Origin: an uncultured Erythrobacter sp.
GTDB lineage: Bacteria; Pseudomonadota; Alphaproteobacteria; Sphingomonadales; Sphingomonadaceae
NCBI GenBank assembly: GCA_947501005.1
Contig: CANMTU010000001.1
Location: 1,202,501-1,266,500, forward strand
DNA: 64,000 nt
Direction: 5' to 3'
Shown one piece after another: positions 26,627-36,234 of the stretch (positions within the stretch are counted from its first letter, which is position 1; every line of letters begins with the position of its first letter). The position numbers and the translations under genes are program-made. The notes under the pieces were generated by a model. The model had not been told where the DNA came from and ran no database searches. It saw nothing but the letters and a program-made list of their open reading frames with translations.

Positions 26627-28812
26627 CAGCCAAACTCAAGCAGGACGAGCCTGATACCCGCAACATCCTCGACACGATGAAGCAGGGCGTGATCGGCAAG
26701 CCAATCCCGCGCGTCGAGGGGCTGGCCAAGGTTACGGGTACCGCGACCTATGCCGCGGAATACAAGATCGACGGATGCCTCGAAGGGGTGATGATCCAGG
26801 CGCCCTTCGCCAAGGGAACCGTGACCGCGATCGACACCGACGCCTTGCTGGCCATGCCCGGCGTCGTCGCCGTGATCGAAGACCCGCGCCAGACGGCCCG
26901 TGCCGCGCAGGGCACCGCGAACGAGGCACCGGTGCAGGAACCGATGACGGTGACCTATTACGGCCAGCCGGTCGCGCTGGTCGTCGCCGAGACGTTCGAG
27001 GATGCGCGCAACGCCGCCGCGCAGGCGAAGCTGACCTACGACATCGAACAGGTGGGCAGCTTCGATCCCCAGGACGTGGAAGCGGAGGTGCAGGAAGACA
27101 GCGCGACCCGTCAGGGTGATCTGGCGCATGCCGTCAAGACGGCGGCGCATGCCATCGATACGACCATCCACACCGAGGGCCATGCATCGGCCGCGATGGA
27201 GCCGCATGGCAGCATCGCCGAATGGGACGGACGGAATCTCACCGTCTACGCGTCCCTCCAGATGCTCAACTACAACATCACCGAACTGGCGGATTCCCTG
27301 GATCTGGAAGAGGATCGGGTCCGTCTCGTCTCGCGCTATGTCGGGGGCGGGTTCGGGTCGAAACTGGGAGTCAGTGAAGACGTCGTTGCGGCCTCGCTCG
27401 CGGCGATGCAGTTGAACCGGCCGGTCCGGGTCGTCATGACGCGCCAGCAGGTGTTTCAGACCGTCATGCGCCGTTCGGAATCCGCCCAGCGCTTCCGGTT
27501 TGCGGCCGATAGCGAGGGGACCCTGTCCGGCTTCGGGCACGAGGCGCGCGTCTCCAACCTGCCGCAGGAAAGTTTCGCCGAACCCGTACTGCAATCGAGC
27601 GACTTCCTCTACAAAGGCGAAAACCGGCTGCTCGAACTTGAGGTCGCGCGCATCCACCGCATGACCGCCGGCTCGGTCCGCGCGCCGGGCGAGGCGATCG
27701 GCATGCCCGCGCTCGAGATCGCGATGGACATGTTGGCGGAAAAGGCCGGGGTCGACCCGGTCGAGCTGCGCATCAGGAACATTCCTGACAAACACCCGGC
27801 GAACGGCAAGCCGTTCTCGTCGCACAAGCTGGAAGAGGCGCTGCGGCAGGGTGCCGAGGCGTTCGGCTGGGACGGTGCGAACCGCGCGCCCCGGCAGACG
27901 CGCGACGGCGAATGGTGGATCGGAACCGGCATGGCGAGTGCTGCGCGCGTGCACAACGTGTCGAAGGCGCAGGTCCGCGTCGTCCTCGCGGCGGACGGTA
28001 CCGCGCGCGTGGAAACCGATATGACCGATATCGGCACCGGCACCTACACGATTCTGGCACAGGTCGTGGGCGAGATGCTTGGCCTCGAAACGGACAAGGT
28101 GCTGGTCAGCCTGGGCGATACCGCGTTTCCACGCGGATCGGGCTCGGGCGGAAGCTGGGGCGCCGCCTCGGTCGGCTCGGCCGCCTTCGTCGCCTGCAAT
28201 GCCGTGCGCGATGCCCTGTGCGAGAAAGCCGGCATCAACACCGACGACGCCGAGTTCAAGGATGGCCGGCTGAACGGCGGAAAGACGTTTTCCGACATCC
28301 TTGACGGGACGGAAATCGATCGGACCGGCGAATATGAGCCGGGTGACATCTCTGAGGACTACGTCGCGTCGGGCTTCGGCGCTTTCTTTGCCGAGGTGCG
28401 GGTGAACCGCTTCACCGGCGAAACGCGGGTGACCCGGATGCTCGGCGCGTTCGGCTTCGGCCGGGTGCTGAACGAGAAGACCGCCCGTTCGCAATGCCTC
28501 GGCGGCATCACCTGGAGCATCGGTGCGGCCCTGACCGAGGCCTTGCTGTTCGACCCGAAGGATGGCCATGTCGTCAACCAGGACCTCGCCGAATATCACG
28601 TGCCGGTCTGCCGCGACGTGCCGGACTGCGAGGTCATCATGGTGGACGAGCGCGATCCCGCCGCCAGCCCCATCCAGGCAAAGGGAATCGGCGAACTGGG
28701 TATGTGCGGCGGCGCAGGGGCCATCGCCAACGCGATCTACAACGCCTGCGGTGCGCGCGTCCTCACTCTGCCGATGACGCCCGATCGCGTGATCGCAGCC
28801 ATGCCGGATTGA
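26623..28812 (+). CDS. aldehyde oxidoreductase, molybdenum-cofactor subunit (PaoC-like)
   Basis: 729 residues from ATG 26623 (ATGA overlap with the FAD subunit). The xanthine-oxidase-family Mo subunit hydroxylates aldehydes or N-heterocycles. Cofactor-binding segments include VGGGFGSKLG, RAPGEAIGMPALE and the Gly/Ser-rich GSGSGGSWGAASVG; the catalytic Glu is in KGIGELGMCGGAGAI near the C-terminus. The length is close to E. coli PaoC. The PaoD/XdhC-type maturation chaperone that usually inserts sulfurated cofactor is not encoded in the next genes. Substrate unknown, aromatic or aliphatic aldehydes most likely. Confidence 0.92.
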   Translation: MTAKLKQDEPDTRNILDTMKQGVIGKPIPRVEGLAKVTGTATYAAEYKIDGCLEGVMIQAPFAKGTVTAIDTDALLAMPGVVAVIEDPRQTARAAQGTANEAPVQEPMTVTYYGQPVALVVAETFEDARNAAAQAKLTYDIEQVGSFDPQDVEAEVQEDSATRQGDLAHAVKTAAHAIDTTIHTEGHASAAMEPHGSIAEWDGRNLTVYASLQMLNYNITELADSLDLEEDRVRLVSRYVGGGFGSKLGVSEDVVAASLAAMQLNRPVRVVMTRQQVFQTVMRRSESAQRFRFAADSEGTLSGFGHEARVSNLPQESFAEPVLQSSDFLYKGENRLLELEVARIHRMTAGSVRAPGEAIGMPALEIAMDMLAEKAGVDPVELRIRNIPDKHPANGKPFSSHKLEEALRQGAEAFGWDGANRAPRQTRDGEWWIGTGMASAARVHNVSKAQVRVVLAADGTARVETDMTDIGTGTYTILAQVVGEMLGLETDKVLVSLGDTAFPRGSGSGGSWGAASVGSAAFVACNAVRDALCEKAGINTDDAEFKDGRLNGGKTFSDILDGTEIDRTGEYEPGDISEDYVASGFGAFFAEVRVNRFTGETRVTRMLGAFGFGRVLNEKTARSQCLGGITWSIGAALTEALLFDPKDGHVVNQDLAEYHVPVCRDVPDCEVIMVDERDPAASPIQAKGIGELGMCGGAGAIANAIYNACGARVLTLPMTPDRVIAAMPD

Positions 28813-29183
28813 TGGGTGACGGCGGTGTAGCGGCCGCCCGGCTTGCGTTTCGTTATTTGGCTCGATCCGCCGGTATATCGGGCAGGCGCGCGATTAGGGC
28901 GGGGGTGGTTCTGGCAACCGTCCCATCGCGGCGTACGCGGGCCAATTCGAGAAGCGGGCGAAGCCGCGATTGTCGATCATGATGGGTTCGACTTGTTCTG
29001 CGATCGTCGCCACTTCCTCTGGCGGCGGGACATTATAGGCGCGAACCCAAACCAGCGCCCAGTTCACGATTTCGGGGAACACGGCGGTGCTATCCGTAGC
29101 TTCGCGTTGTGCCAAGGAAACCGCCGGTCAGTGTTTAGCTCAGTTCCATTAAAGCCTATGCTGTGACAATCCCCCAAGGCGCG
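28813..29183. other. degraded segment, no intact gene recognised
   Basis: No gene with normal length or motifs. On the minus strand a frame is open from after a TGA at 29128 down to 28894. From a TTG at 29115 it would give about 73 residues ending in a Pro run (RLPEPPPP). It reads protein-like (WALVWVRAYN, MIDNRGFARFSNWPAYAAM) but has no Shine-Dalgarno sequence and I do not recognise it. It could be another gene remnant beside the SDR pseudogene. Confidence 0.4.
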
Positions 29184-29668
29184 TTACGCAGCGAAAGCCG
29201 CATCATTCGTATGCATTGCTCGGGTCACGACGCCCGCCTTTGTCCCGGCTAGCTTTGCCGCCAATCCGGCGACCTCCTCGGACCATCCGTAGCGTTTGGT
29301 CGCCATGCTGTGCATCGTATCCTTCATCGGTAAGTGGGGGGGGTGTCATCCGCATGGATTAGTCCGGGTTGCACGATGTTGTTCGTAATCCCCCGTACCC
29401 TGAAATCGGGCGCCAGTTCGCGTGCCATGCCCTGCAGGGCCGACTTGTAGAGCGTGTAGGACGCATTGCCGAGAACCGGCGTGCGGTCGCCGTTCACCGA
29501 ACCGATCGTGATGATCGGCCCGCCCTTGGGTATGGATCGCACCGCCACCCACGCCAGATAGGACGCGTGGACGTTGACTCGAAGCAACCGATCGATCGAT
29601 CCTCGTCGGTGATAGTCGATAGGCACCTCATCCTACCGCGGCAGCATCCACAAGCAGCCGTCCCACTA
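29184..29668 (-). pseudogene. short-chain dehydrogenase/reductase relic with frameshifts
   Basis: Read on the minus strand, three pieces of one SDR follow each other in different frames. About 29668-29630 gives RLLVDAAAV (the LDVLVNNAG strand). 29626-29324 gives the NVHASYLAW helix, the catalytic-Ser strand ITIGSV, the active-site YTLYKSALQGMAREL (Tyr-x3-Lys) and ITNNIVQPG. 29340-29184 gives the C-terminus (KRYGWSEEVAGLAAKL to AFAA). The second break is at a run of eight C (plus-strand G8, 29336-29343), the first near 29632-29637. The N-terminal NAD-binding TGxxxGIG part, about 80 residues, is missing altogether. The gene cannot make a working enzyme. Confidence 0.8.
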
Positions 29669-29759
29669 TAAATATCACCCAAGTCTGACACCGAACCGTC
29701 ATAGCGGCTTCGGAATGTAACTTCGGATTGCCAGAAGCGTCGCGAATGGGAGACCTTCG

Positions 29760-30611
29760 ATGACGCAACTGGATTACGCCGGGCAGGCAAAGGCCCGCTC
29801 GAAGACGAACAAGCAGGTCGGCCCCTCGGGCGCGCCGCGGCGGCGCTATCGGGCGATATGGATTTCGGATGTGCACCTTGGCACGCGCGGCTGCGCCGAC
29901 GAGATGCTGATCGATTTCCTCGACCATTGCGACAGCGACACGCTCTATCTCGTCGGCGATATCATCGACGGGTGGCGGATGAAGCGCCGCTTCTATTGGC
30001 CCGAACGCCACAACGCGATCGTGCGGCGGGTCATGAAACGGGCCAAGCGCGGCACGCGGGTCGTCTATATCCCTGGCAATCATGACGAGATGTTCCGCCA
30101 GTTCTCCGGAATGGATTTCGGCGGCGTCGAGATCCGCCGGTCGGCGCGTCATGTTACCGCCGACGGGCGCCGCCTTCTGGTCCTCCACGGTGACGAGTTC
30201 GACGCGGTGGTGATGGGGCATCGCTGGCTCGCCTTCCTCGGCGACGCGGCGTATAATTTCCTGCTGACGCTGAACGTGATCATCCATGCCGGGCGACGCA
30301 GGCTGAACCTCCCGTTCTGGTCGCTTTCCAAGCATGCCAAGCACAAGGTGAAGGACGCGGTCGCCCTCATCGGCCGGTTCGAGGAAACCGTCGCGACCGC
30401 TGCGCGCAAGCACGGCGTCGACGGCGTCGTCTGCGGCCATATCCACACCGCCGAGACCCGCGATTTCGACGGCATCGCCTATTACAACGATGGCGACTGG
30501 GTGGAAAGCTGCACCGCCTTGGTCGAGCATGCGGACGGCCGCATGGAAATCCTGCACTGGGCCGACGAGATCGCGGCCCGCAGCGTCACCCCCTTCAGAA
30601 AGGCCGCATGA
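29760..30611 (+). CDS. calcineurin-like metallophosphoesterase, UDP-2,3-diacylglucosamine hydrolase-like
   Basis: 283 residues. All metallophosphatase blocks are present: ISDVHLGTRG (Asp-x-His), GDIIDGW, GNHDEMF, HGDEFD and GHIHT. The family includes LpxH-type UDP-diacylglucosamine pyrophosphohydrolases, but this longer form with a basic central region (HAGRRRLNLPFWSLSKHAKHK) is better known as a partner of an adjacent glycosyltransferase. It overlaps that gene by ATGA, implying coupled translation and probably a shared role in envelope lipid or glycan metabolism. No signal peptide. Confidence 0.88.
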   Translation: MTQLDYAGQAKARSKTNKQVGPSGAPRRRYRAIWISDVHLGTRGCADEMLIDFLDHCDSDTLYLVGDIIDGWRMKRRFYWPERHNAIVRRVMKRAKRGTRVVYIPGNHDEMFRQFSGMDFGGVEIRRSARHVTADGRRLLVLHGDEFDAVVMGHRWLAFLGDAAYNFLLTLNVIIHAGRRRLNLPFWSLSKHAKHKVKDAVALIGRFEETVATAARKHGVDGVVCGHIHTAETRDFDGIAYYNDGDWVESCTALVEHADGRMEILHWADEIAARSVTPFRKAA

Positions 30612-31657
30612 TGCGTATCGCAATCGTTTCCGATGCCTGGACCCCGCAGGTCAACGGCGTGGTCCGAACCCTTGAGGCGACGCGTGCCGCGCTTGAAACG
30701 CGCGGTCACGTGGTCCGGATCATCGGGCCGGATCGCTTTCCTTCGCTGCCATGCCCGACCTATCCCGAAATCCGCCTCGCCCTCGCGGGCAAGGTCAGGA
30801 TCGCACAGCATATCGAGGGGTTCGCGCCGGATGCGCTGCATATCGCGACCGAAGGCCCGCTCGGCTGGGCGGCGCGGCGCTGGGCGAAGAAGCGAAGGCT
30901 TCCCTTCACCACCGCCTTCCACACGCACTTTCCCGAATATGTCCGCCGCCGGACCGGTTTGAGCCCCGCCTTCATCTGGAAGCTGATGCGCCGGTTCCAC
31001 GGCCCCTCGAGCGCGGTGCTGTGCGCGACCCCCACTTTGGCGAGCGAGCTTGCCTCGCGCGGGATCGGGCACTCTCACCGCTGGGGCCGCGGCGTCGACC
31101 TGACGGCCTTCTCGCCCCACGGCCCGCTCGACGATGGCATGGTCGCCGCGGCGGGGCTGCAACGGCGGCTGCTTTATGTCGGGCGGCTCGCGCCGGAAAA
31201 GAATCTCGATGCGTTCCTTTCACTGCCCACCGCCGCGGCCAAGTTCGTGATCGGGGATGGGCCGCAGCGCGCCGAACTCGAGCGCCGCTACCCCACCGCG
31301 CATTTCCTCGGCTGCCGGACGGGCGAGGCATTGGCCGCCGCCTATCGGACGGCGGACGTCTTCGTGTTTCCCAGCCTTACGGACACGTTCGGCCTGGTGA
31401 TGATCGAGGCTCTGGCCAGCGGCACCCCGGTGGCCGCGTTCGATGCGATGGGACCCCGCGACGTGCTCGACCGCAGCGTGGGCGCGACCGGCCCCGATCT
31501 TGCGGCCAATATCGAACGCGCCGCCACCCGCGACCGCGCCGCCTGCGCCCGCTACGCGCAGAGCTTCACCTGGGATGCGGCGACCGACCAGTTCGAACGC
31601 GCGCTGCGCATCTTCGCGGAAGAGCGCGCAGGCTCGCCAGCCTTGCGATCCGCGTGA
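30608..31657 (+). CDS. GT4-family glycosyltransferase
   Basis: 349 residues with a GT-B fold. The N-terminus RIAIVSDAWTPQVNGVVRTLE is the Gly-rich acceptor-side loop. The C-terminal nucleotide-sugar half shows LLYVGRLAPEKNL and the EX7E-type block VMIEALASGTPVAAFDA. It resembles GDP-mannose-dependent or MgtA/SqdX-like mannosyl- and glucosyltransferases that decorate lipids. Paired with the metallophosphoesterase upstream. Donor and acceptor are not identifiable from sequence. Confidence 0.88.
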   Translation: MMRIAIVSDAWTPQVNGVVRTLEATRAALETRGHVVRIIGPDRFPSLPCPTYPEIRLALAGKVRIAQHIEGFAPDALHIATEGPLGWAARRWAKKRRLPFTTAFHTHFPEYVRRRTGLSPAFIWKLMRRFHGPSSAVLCATPTLASELASRGIGHSHRWGRGVDLTAFSPHGPLDDGMVAAAGLQRRLLYVGRLAPEKNLDAFLSLPTAAAKFVIGDGPQRAELERRYPTAHFLGCRTGEALAAAYRTADVFVFPSLTDTFGLVMIEALASGTPVAAFDAMGPRDVLDRSVGATGPDLAANIERAATRDRAACARYAQSFTWDAATDQFERALRIFAEERAGSPALRSA

Positions 31658-31688
31658 GGAGGAGGGGCCTTCCTGCCGAAGATGGGAC

Positions 31689-31707
31689 GGCTATGTTATC
31701 CATAGCC
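31689..31707 (+). terminator. small hairpin after the glycosyltransferase
   Basis: A perfect 7-bp stem, GGCTATG (31689-31695) with CATAGCC (31701-31707), and a 5-base loop, followed by AATTTG. A weak terminator candidate; the T-run is short. Confidence 0.3.
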
Positions 31708-31813
31708 AATTTGCGTTGCAGTCACGCGAATGTCTCAAAAATCTCTTAAGGGCTTTTTCGAACCGGGGGCGGGGGTCCTGTTGCCGGGCTGAATTTACCT
31801 AGGGGTCTGACAG

Positions 31814-34800
31814 ATGGTTGCGAACACTTCCGCGCGCGTTTTCTTCAACGAAATCCATTATGACAATGCCGGAACCGACACTGGCGAGTTCATCGAGATC
31901 GCCAATCCCGGCGGGCAGGACCTGACCGGCTGGAGCGTGGTGGTTTACAACGGTTCGAACGGCACGCCTTACGATACCACCGCGCTTTCGGGCAGCGACC
32001 CGTTCGTGGCGGTGACCTTTCCCGGCAACGGCCTCCAGAACGGGGCGCCCGACGGTTTCGCGCTGATCGATCCGGCCGGCGCGGTCGTAATGTTCCTGTC
32101 CTACGAAGGGACGTTCACTGCAGTCGGCGGCGCGGCCGACGGCTTGCAGAGCACGGACATCGGCATCGCCGAAACCGGAGAGACGCCGATCGGCCATTCC
32201 CTGCAGCTGACCGGCAGCGGCAGCACCTATGGCGACTTCGTCTGGGCGGGCGCCTCGGCCAACACGGCGGACGGGGCCAATACCGGCCAGACCTTCGGCG
32301 ATACCCCGCCGCCGCCGCCCCCTCCGCCGCCGGCCGCAAGCGAAGCGGCGAACATCTTCTTCAACGAATTCCATTACGACAATGCCGGAAGCGATGTCTG
32401 TGAAGCAATCGAGCTTGCCGGCAGGGCGGGAACCGACCTGACCGGCTGGTCCATCGCGCTGTACAACGGCAATGGCGGCGGGGTTTACGGCACGATCGCG
32501 TTGTCGGGCATCATTCCCGATCAGGACGACGGGTTCGGCACGCTCAGCTTTGCTGCCGGCGGCCTGCAGAACGGCGCGCCCGACGGCTTCGCTCTCGTCG
32601 CGCCCGATGGTACCGTGGTACAATTCCTGTCCTACGAAGGGACGCTGACGGCGACCGACGGGCCGGCGGCAGGTCTCACCAGCACCGATGTCGGCGTCGA
32701 GGAGCCGGGCAGCCCGGAAGGCTTCTCGCTCCAGCTCACCGGCACCGGCTCGACCTATGAAGATTTCAGCTGGGCCGGCCCGGTCGGCGACAGCTTCGGC
32801 GCGGTGAATGGCGGGCAGGACTTCGTCGCGCCCAATCCCAATGGCAGCTTCTATGTCGACGATGCGGCAGTCGCGGAAGGCGATAGCGGGACGAGCGATC
32901 TCGTCTTCACCGTGCGTCGGACCGGCGGCAGCGAAGGCGAAGTCAGCGTTTCGTACGACGTGGTCTTCGGCGGGGGCGCGCAATCGGCCAATGCGGCCGA
33001 TCTTGTTGGCCCCCTGTCGGGCACCGTCACCTTCGCCGCCGGCCAGACGAGCGCGACGATCACGCTCGCGATCGCGGGCGATACGCTGCCCGAGCCGACC
33101 GAAGTCCTCACTCTCGAACTGCGTGATCCGACCGGCGGCGCTGACATTCGCGATGGTACTGCCCAAGGCACGATCCTCAATGACGAGGTGCTCGACCTCG
33201 AGATCGGCGAGATCCAGGGCGCGGGCCATCGCTCGATCTACGAAGGCAATCTGGTGACGACCACCGGCATCGTCACGGCGGTCGCATCGAACGGCTTCTA
33301 CCTGCAGGATGTCGATGGCGACGGCAATGCGGCGACCTCGGATGCGCTGTTCGTCTTCACCCGCACCACGCCGGGCATCGTCGCCGGCGACGGTGTCACC
33401 GTGAGCGGAACGGTGAACGAATTCCTGCCCGGCGGCGACGAGACCAATCTCACCACCACCCAGATCGTCGACCCGGCGGTGACGGTCGAAAGCACCGGCA
33501 ACGCGGTGCCGCAAGCCGTCCTGATCGGACCCGACGGCATCCTGCCGCCGACCGAGATCATCGACGATGACGGCCTGACCAGCTACGATCCCGCAACCGA
33601 CGGAATCGACTTCTACGAGAGCCTCGAAGGCATGCGCGTCACCGTGCAGAACCCGGTCGCGGTCGATAGCACGAACAATTTCGGCGAAATCTGGACTGTG
33701 GCGAGCGACGGCGACGGCACGCTTGCCGCCAGCAACGTCTCGGATAGCGGGCTCGTCGTCATCGAAGGCGGCGACGGCGGGCTTGGCGTGTTCGACAGCG
33801 GTGCGGGGTCGGACTTCAATCCCGAACGCATCCAGATCGACGGCGGGTACACGCTGAACGGCGTGCGATACGAAACCCCGCAGGTCGATCCCGGCGCGCG
33901 GCTGAACGACGTTACCGGCGTCATCGACTACAGCTTCGGCAATTTCGAACTGCGGCCGACCGAAAACGTCACGGTCGCGGCGCCGAGTGCGAACACGGCA
34001 GAATTTTCGAACCTGATCGGCGCGGCGAACCAGCTGACGGTCGCGAACTACAACATCCTCAACTTCGACATCAACGAGGCGGATGGGGATACCGACATCG
34101 CCGATGGCCGCCTCGACGCGCTCGCCTTCGATATCGGCGTCGCGCTGAATGCGCCCGATATTGTGGTGCTTGAAGAAGTGCAGGACGACAGCGGTTCGAT
34201 CAACGATGGCACGGTCAGCGCAGAGATGACGCTGCAGGCCTTGGCCGATGCGATCTACGACGAGACCGGCATCCGCTACTCCGTGCTCGACAATCCCTTC
34301 GTGGTCGACGGCGAGACAGGCGGCCAGCCGGGCGGCAACATCCGCGTCGCCTTCCTCTACCGCGACGATCGCGTCGATCTCGATCCGGCCTCGGTCTTCA
34401 CGATCACCGACGATGCCTTCTCGCGCACGCCGCTCGTGGCGACCTTCGGCTTCAATGGCGAAGACGTGACGGTCATCGGCAACCACTTCACCTCGCTGAT
34501 CGGATCGGACACGACCTTCGCCGCCAATCAGCCGCCCGAAATGGGCGGGGCGCTGCAACGGGCGGAACAGGCTGCGGCGCTCAATGCCTACGTCGAAGGT
34601 CTGCTGGCCGCCGATCCCGATGCGAACATTGTGGTCGCGGGCGACTTCAACGATTTCCAGTTCGAGGAGACGATGCAGATCGTCACCGGCCAGCTCGACT
34701 ATGCCGACGGCATGGTGACGAGCGGAACCGATGTCGAACTCGCCAACCTCACTTACCTGCTGGAAGCAAGCGAACGGTACTCGATCCTGTTCGAGGGCAA

Positions 34801-35518
34801 CGCCCAGCAGGTCGATCACATCCTGGCGAGCCGCAGCCTGCTTGACGGGGCGGCGTTCGATATCGTCCATCGCAACGTGCCGACCGCATCGGGCGTGTCC
34901 GACCATGATGCGGTGCTTGCCCGCTTCAATATCGGCGTGCAGGTGGCCGAGGGCGGCAACGGCGCCGACCTTATCGCGGGGAACAACGGCAACGATATCC
35001 TCTTCGGCGGCAATGGCGGCGACACGTTGACCGGGCTTGGCGGAAACGACGAACTGTTCGGCGGCAACGGCTCCGACGATCTGTTCGGCGGCGCGGGCAA
35101 CGACCTGCTTGACGGCGGCAACGGCACCGACCTGCTCGACGGCGGGGCGGGCATGGATGTCCTTATCGGCGGCCGCGGCCGGGATACCTTCGTGTTGCAT
35201 GCCGATGGCACCGCCAGGGACGCCGATGTGATCGGCGATTTCGGCAATGGGCCGGACGTAATCGTGATCGAGAATGGCGGCGCTATGGAGTTCGGCTTCA
35301 TACAGAACGGTGCCGATACCGAAATCTATGCGGACGGGGTCCTGATCGCGACCGTGCTCGAAGCTGAGGCGAACGAAATCGAGGCCGCGACCGTTTACAA
35401 TAGCGGGTCCGCTCTTGCCGCCGCCTTCGCGCCGGCGGACGATATCGGTTTCGTGTCGGCGGTGCGTTGGCAGGTAAGCCATCTTGTCCCGCTGGACGCG
35501 CTTCCGGAAGTCTATTGA
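31814..35518 (+). CDS. RTX-type secreted extracellular nuclease (ExeM/NucH-like), multidomain
   Basis: 1234 residues. Order: two lamin-tail (LTD) domains (about 8-155 and 179-340) joined by a run of nine prolines (165-173); a Calx-beta domain (about 345-450); an OB-fold region (about 460-720); an endonuclease/exonuclease/phosphatase domain (about 735-1040) with ANYNILNFD, VVLEEVQDD, IGNHFTS, AGDFNDF and SDHDAVL; then RTX nonapeptide repeats (GGNGADLIAG to GGAGMDVLIGG, about 1045-1125) and a C-terminal secretion region. There is no Sec signal at the start, as expected for type I secretion; no T1SS genes are nearby. It probably degrades extracellular DNA for phosphate or carbon, or remodels biofilm. 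Confidence 0.92.
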   Translation: MVANTSARVFFNEIHYDNAGTDTGEFIEIANPGGQDLTGWSVVVYNGSNGTPYDTTALSGSDPFVAVTFPGNGLQNGAPDGFALIDPAGAVVMFLSYEGTFTAVGGAADGLQSTDIGIAETGETPIGHSLQLTGSGSTYGDFVWAGASANTADGANTGQTFGDTPPPPPPPPPAASEAANIFFNEFHYDNAGSDVCEAIELAGRAGTDLTGWSIALYNGNGGGVYGTIALSGIIPDQDDGFGTLSFAAGGLQNGAPDGFALVAPDGTVVQFLSYEGTLTATDGPAAGLTSTDVGVEEPGSPEGFSLQLTGTGSTYEDFSWAGPVGDSFGAVNGGQDFVAPNPNGSFYVDDAAVAEGDSGTSDLVFTVRRTGGSEGEVSVSYDVVFGGGAQSANAADLVGPLSGTVTFAAGQTSATITLAIAGDTLPEPTEVLTLELRDPTGGADIRDGTAQGTILNDEVLDLEIGEIQGAGHRSIYEGNLVTTTGIVTAVASNGFYLQDVDGDGNAATSDALFVFTRTTPGIVAGDGVTVSGTVNEFLPGGDETNLTTTQIVDPAVTVESTGNAVPQAVLIGPDGILPPTEIIDDDGLTSYDPATDGIDFYESLEGMRVTVQNPVAVDSTNNFGEIWTVASDGDGTLAASNVSDSGLVVIEGGDGGLGVFDSGAGSDFNPERIQIDGGYTLNGVRYETPQVDPGARLNDVTGVIDYSFGNFELRPTENVTVAAPSANTAEFSNLIGAANQLTVANYNILNFDINEADGDTDIADGRLDALAFDIGVALNAPDIVVLEEVQDDSGSINDGTVSAEMTLQALADAIYDETGIRYSVLDNPFVVDGETGGQPGGNIRVAFLYRDDRVDLDPASVFTITDDAFSRTPLVATFGFNGEDVTVIGNHFTSLIGSDTTFAANQPPEMGGALQRAEQAAALNAYVEGLLAADPDANIVVAGDFNDFQFEETMQIVTGQLDYADGMVTSGTDVELANLTYLLEASERYSILFEGNAQQVDHILASRSLLDGAAFDIVHRNVPTASGVSDHDAVLARFNIGVQVAEGGNGADLIAGNNGNDILFGGNGGDTLTGLGGNDELFGGNGSDDLFGGAGNDLLDGGNGTDLLDGGAGMDVLIGGRGRDTFVLHADGTARDADVIGDFGNGPDVIVIENGGAMEFGFIQNGADTEIYADGVLIATVLEAEANEIEAATVYNSGSALAAAFAPADDIGFVSAVRWQVSHLVPLDALPEVY

Positions 35519-35522
35519 GCTA

Positions 35523-35557
35523 GCGAAGGCGAGTTCTGATGTGGAGCTCGCCTTCGC
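35523..35557 (+). terminator. long-stem hairpin terminator after the nuclease
   Basis: A perfect 11-bp stem, GCGAAGGCGAG (35523-35533) with CTCGCCTTCGC (35547-35557), and a 13-base loop, 5 bases after the stop. The tail is only weakly T-rich. Confidence 0.6.
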
Positions 35558-36234
35558 CTTGAGTGATTACAGACGCACCGATTGAGTGGTCCGGATCTGA
35601 GTGAGTCCTGCCAAAGACATTAGGGATAGGGATGCGTCGGGTTCGTTTACGGACCTCGCAGTTTTTGCAGGCACAATATTTCAAAACAGACATTCAAGCG
35701 CGCCGCCGGAATCGGCCTATGCCGCATGAAAGCCATTAAGCTTACATCTTCGTACGATCGAAGCGCCGGCCTCCAGCTCTACTAAGAGGCACAGGTGCAG
35801 ACCTATGCTTTGGGAGAACTAAGCGAGCATTTTCTCCGACGTCGGTCGAGTTCTGACGGTTAGTAGCGGCCGCTGGTGCTCCGTTCATTCTCATAGGAGA
35901 AGGCGAACCAGGGTTCAGTCATCGAGCGCCGGCGATTACAAAGCTTTATTGGCGAAGACGCTGGCTAAATCACCATGCCCGAAATGATTTCGCTCGGATT
36001 GTGAAGTTCCTGAACGGACGGAAGCGCGTTTGCTCAACCTGAGTTTGCCACTGCCCCATGCCAATGGGCCGCGTCGAAATGGTAAGGTGCTTCCTTGAGC
36101 GAGCCCCTATTCGTCCTGATAAACCGAGCAAGTCGCAAGCGCACCCGGCGAAGTTTCACAGTATCCAACTGTCTCTGACAGCAAGGGGAAGTAACACGCG
36201 AAAATGGACCATTCGTTTTCGACTAAGGCTGCCT
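35558..36234. other. non-coding stretch, lower GC, no gene found
   Basis: 677 bases with several stops in every frame and base composition less GC-rich than neighbours. No intact gene, tRNA or recognisable mobile-element end was seen. A 20-codon minus-strand micro-frame starting at about 35921 looks protein-like but has no support. Likely eroded sequence plus the 3' flank of the TonB receptor gene. Confidence 0.5.

Noticed and set aside
31814-32900. LTD duplication considered as a mobile or tandem DNA repeat
   Set aside because: The two copies are diverged at DNA level and lie in one reading frame; this is an old domain duplication, not a recent repeat.
34966-35170. Repetitive GGC-rich DNA considered as a CRISPR or satellite array
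   Set aside because: It encodes RTX nonapeptide repeats (GGxGxDxLx); spacing is 27 bases and in frame.
31799-35482. Open frame of over 1200 codons on the minus strand opposite the RTX nuclease
   Set aside because: A shadow of a GC-rich gene with strong codon bias; it has no recognisable motif, while the plus-strand product has a full domain set.
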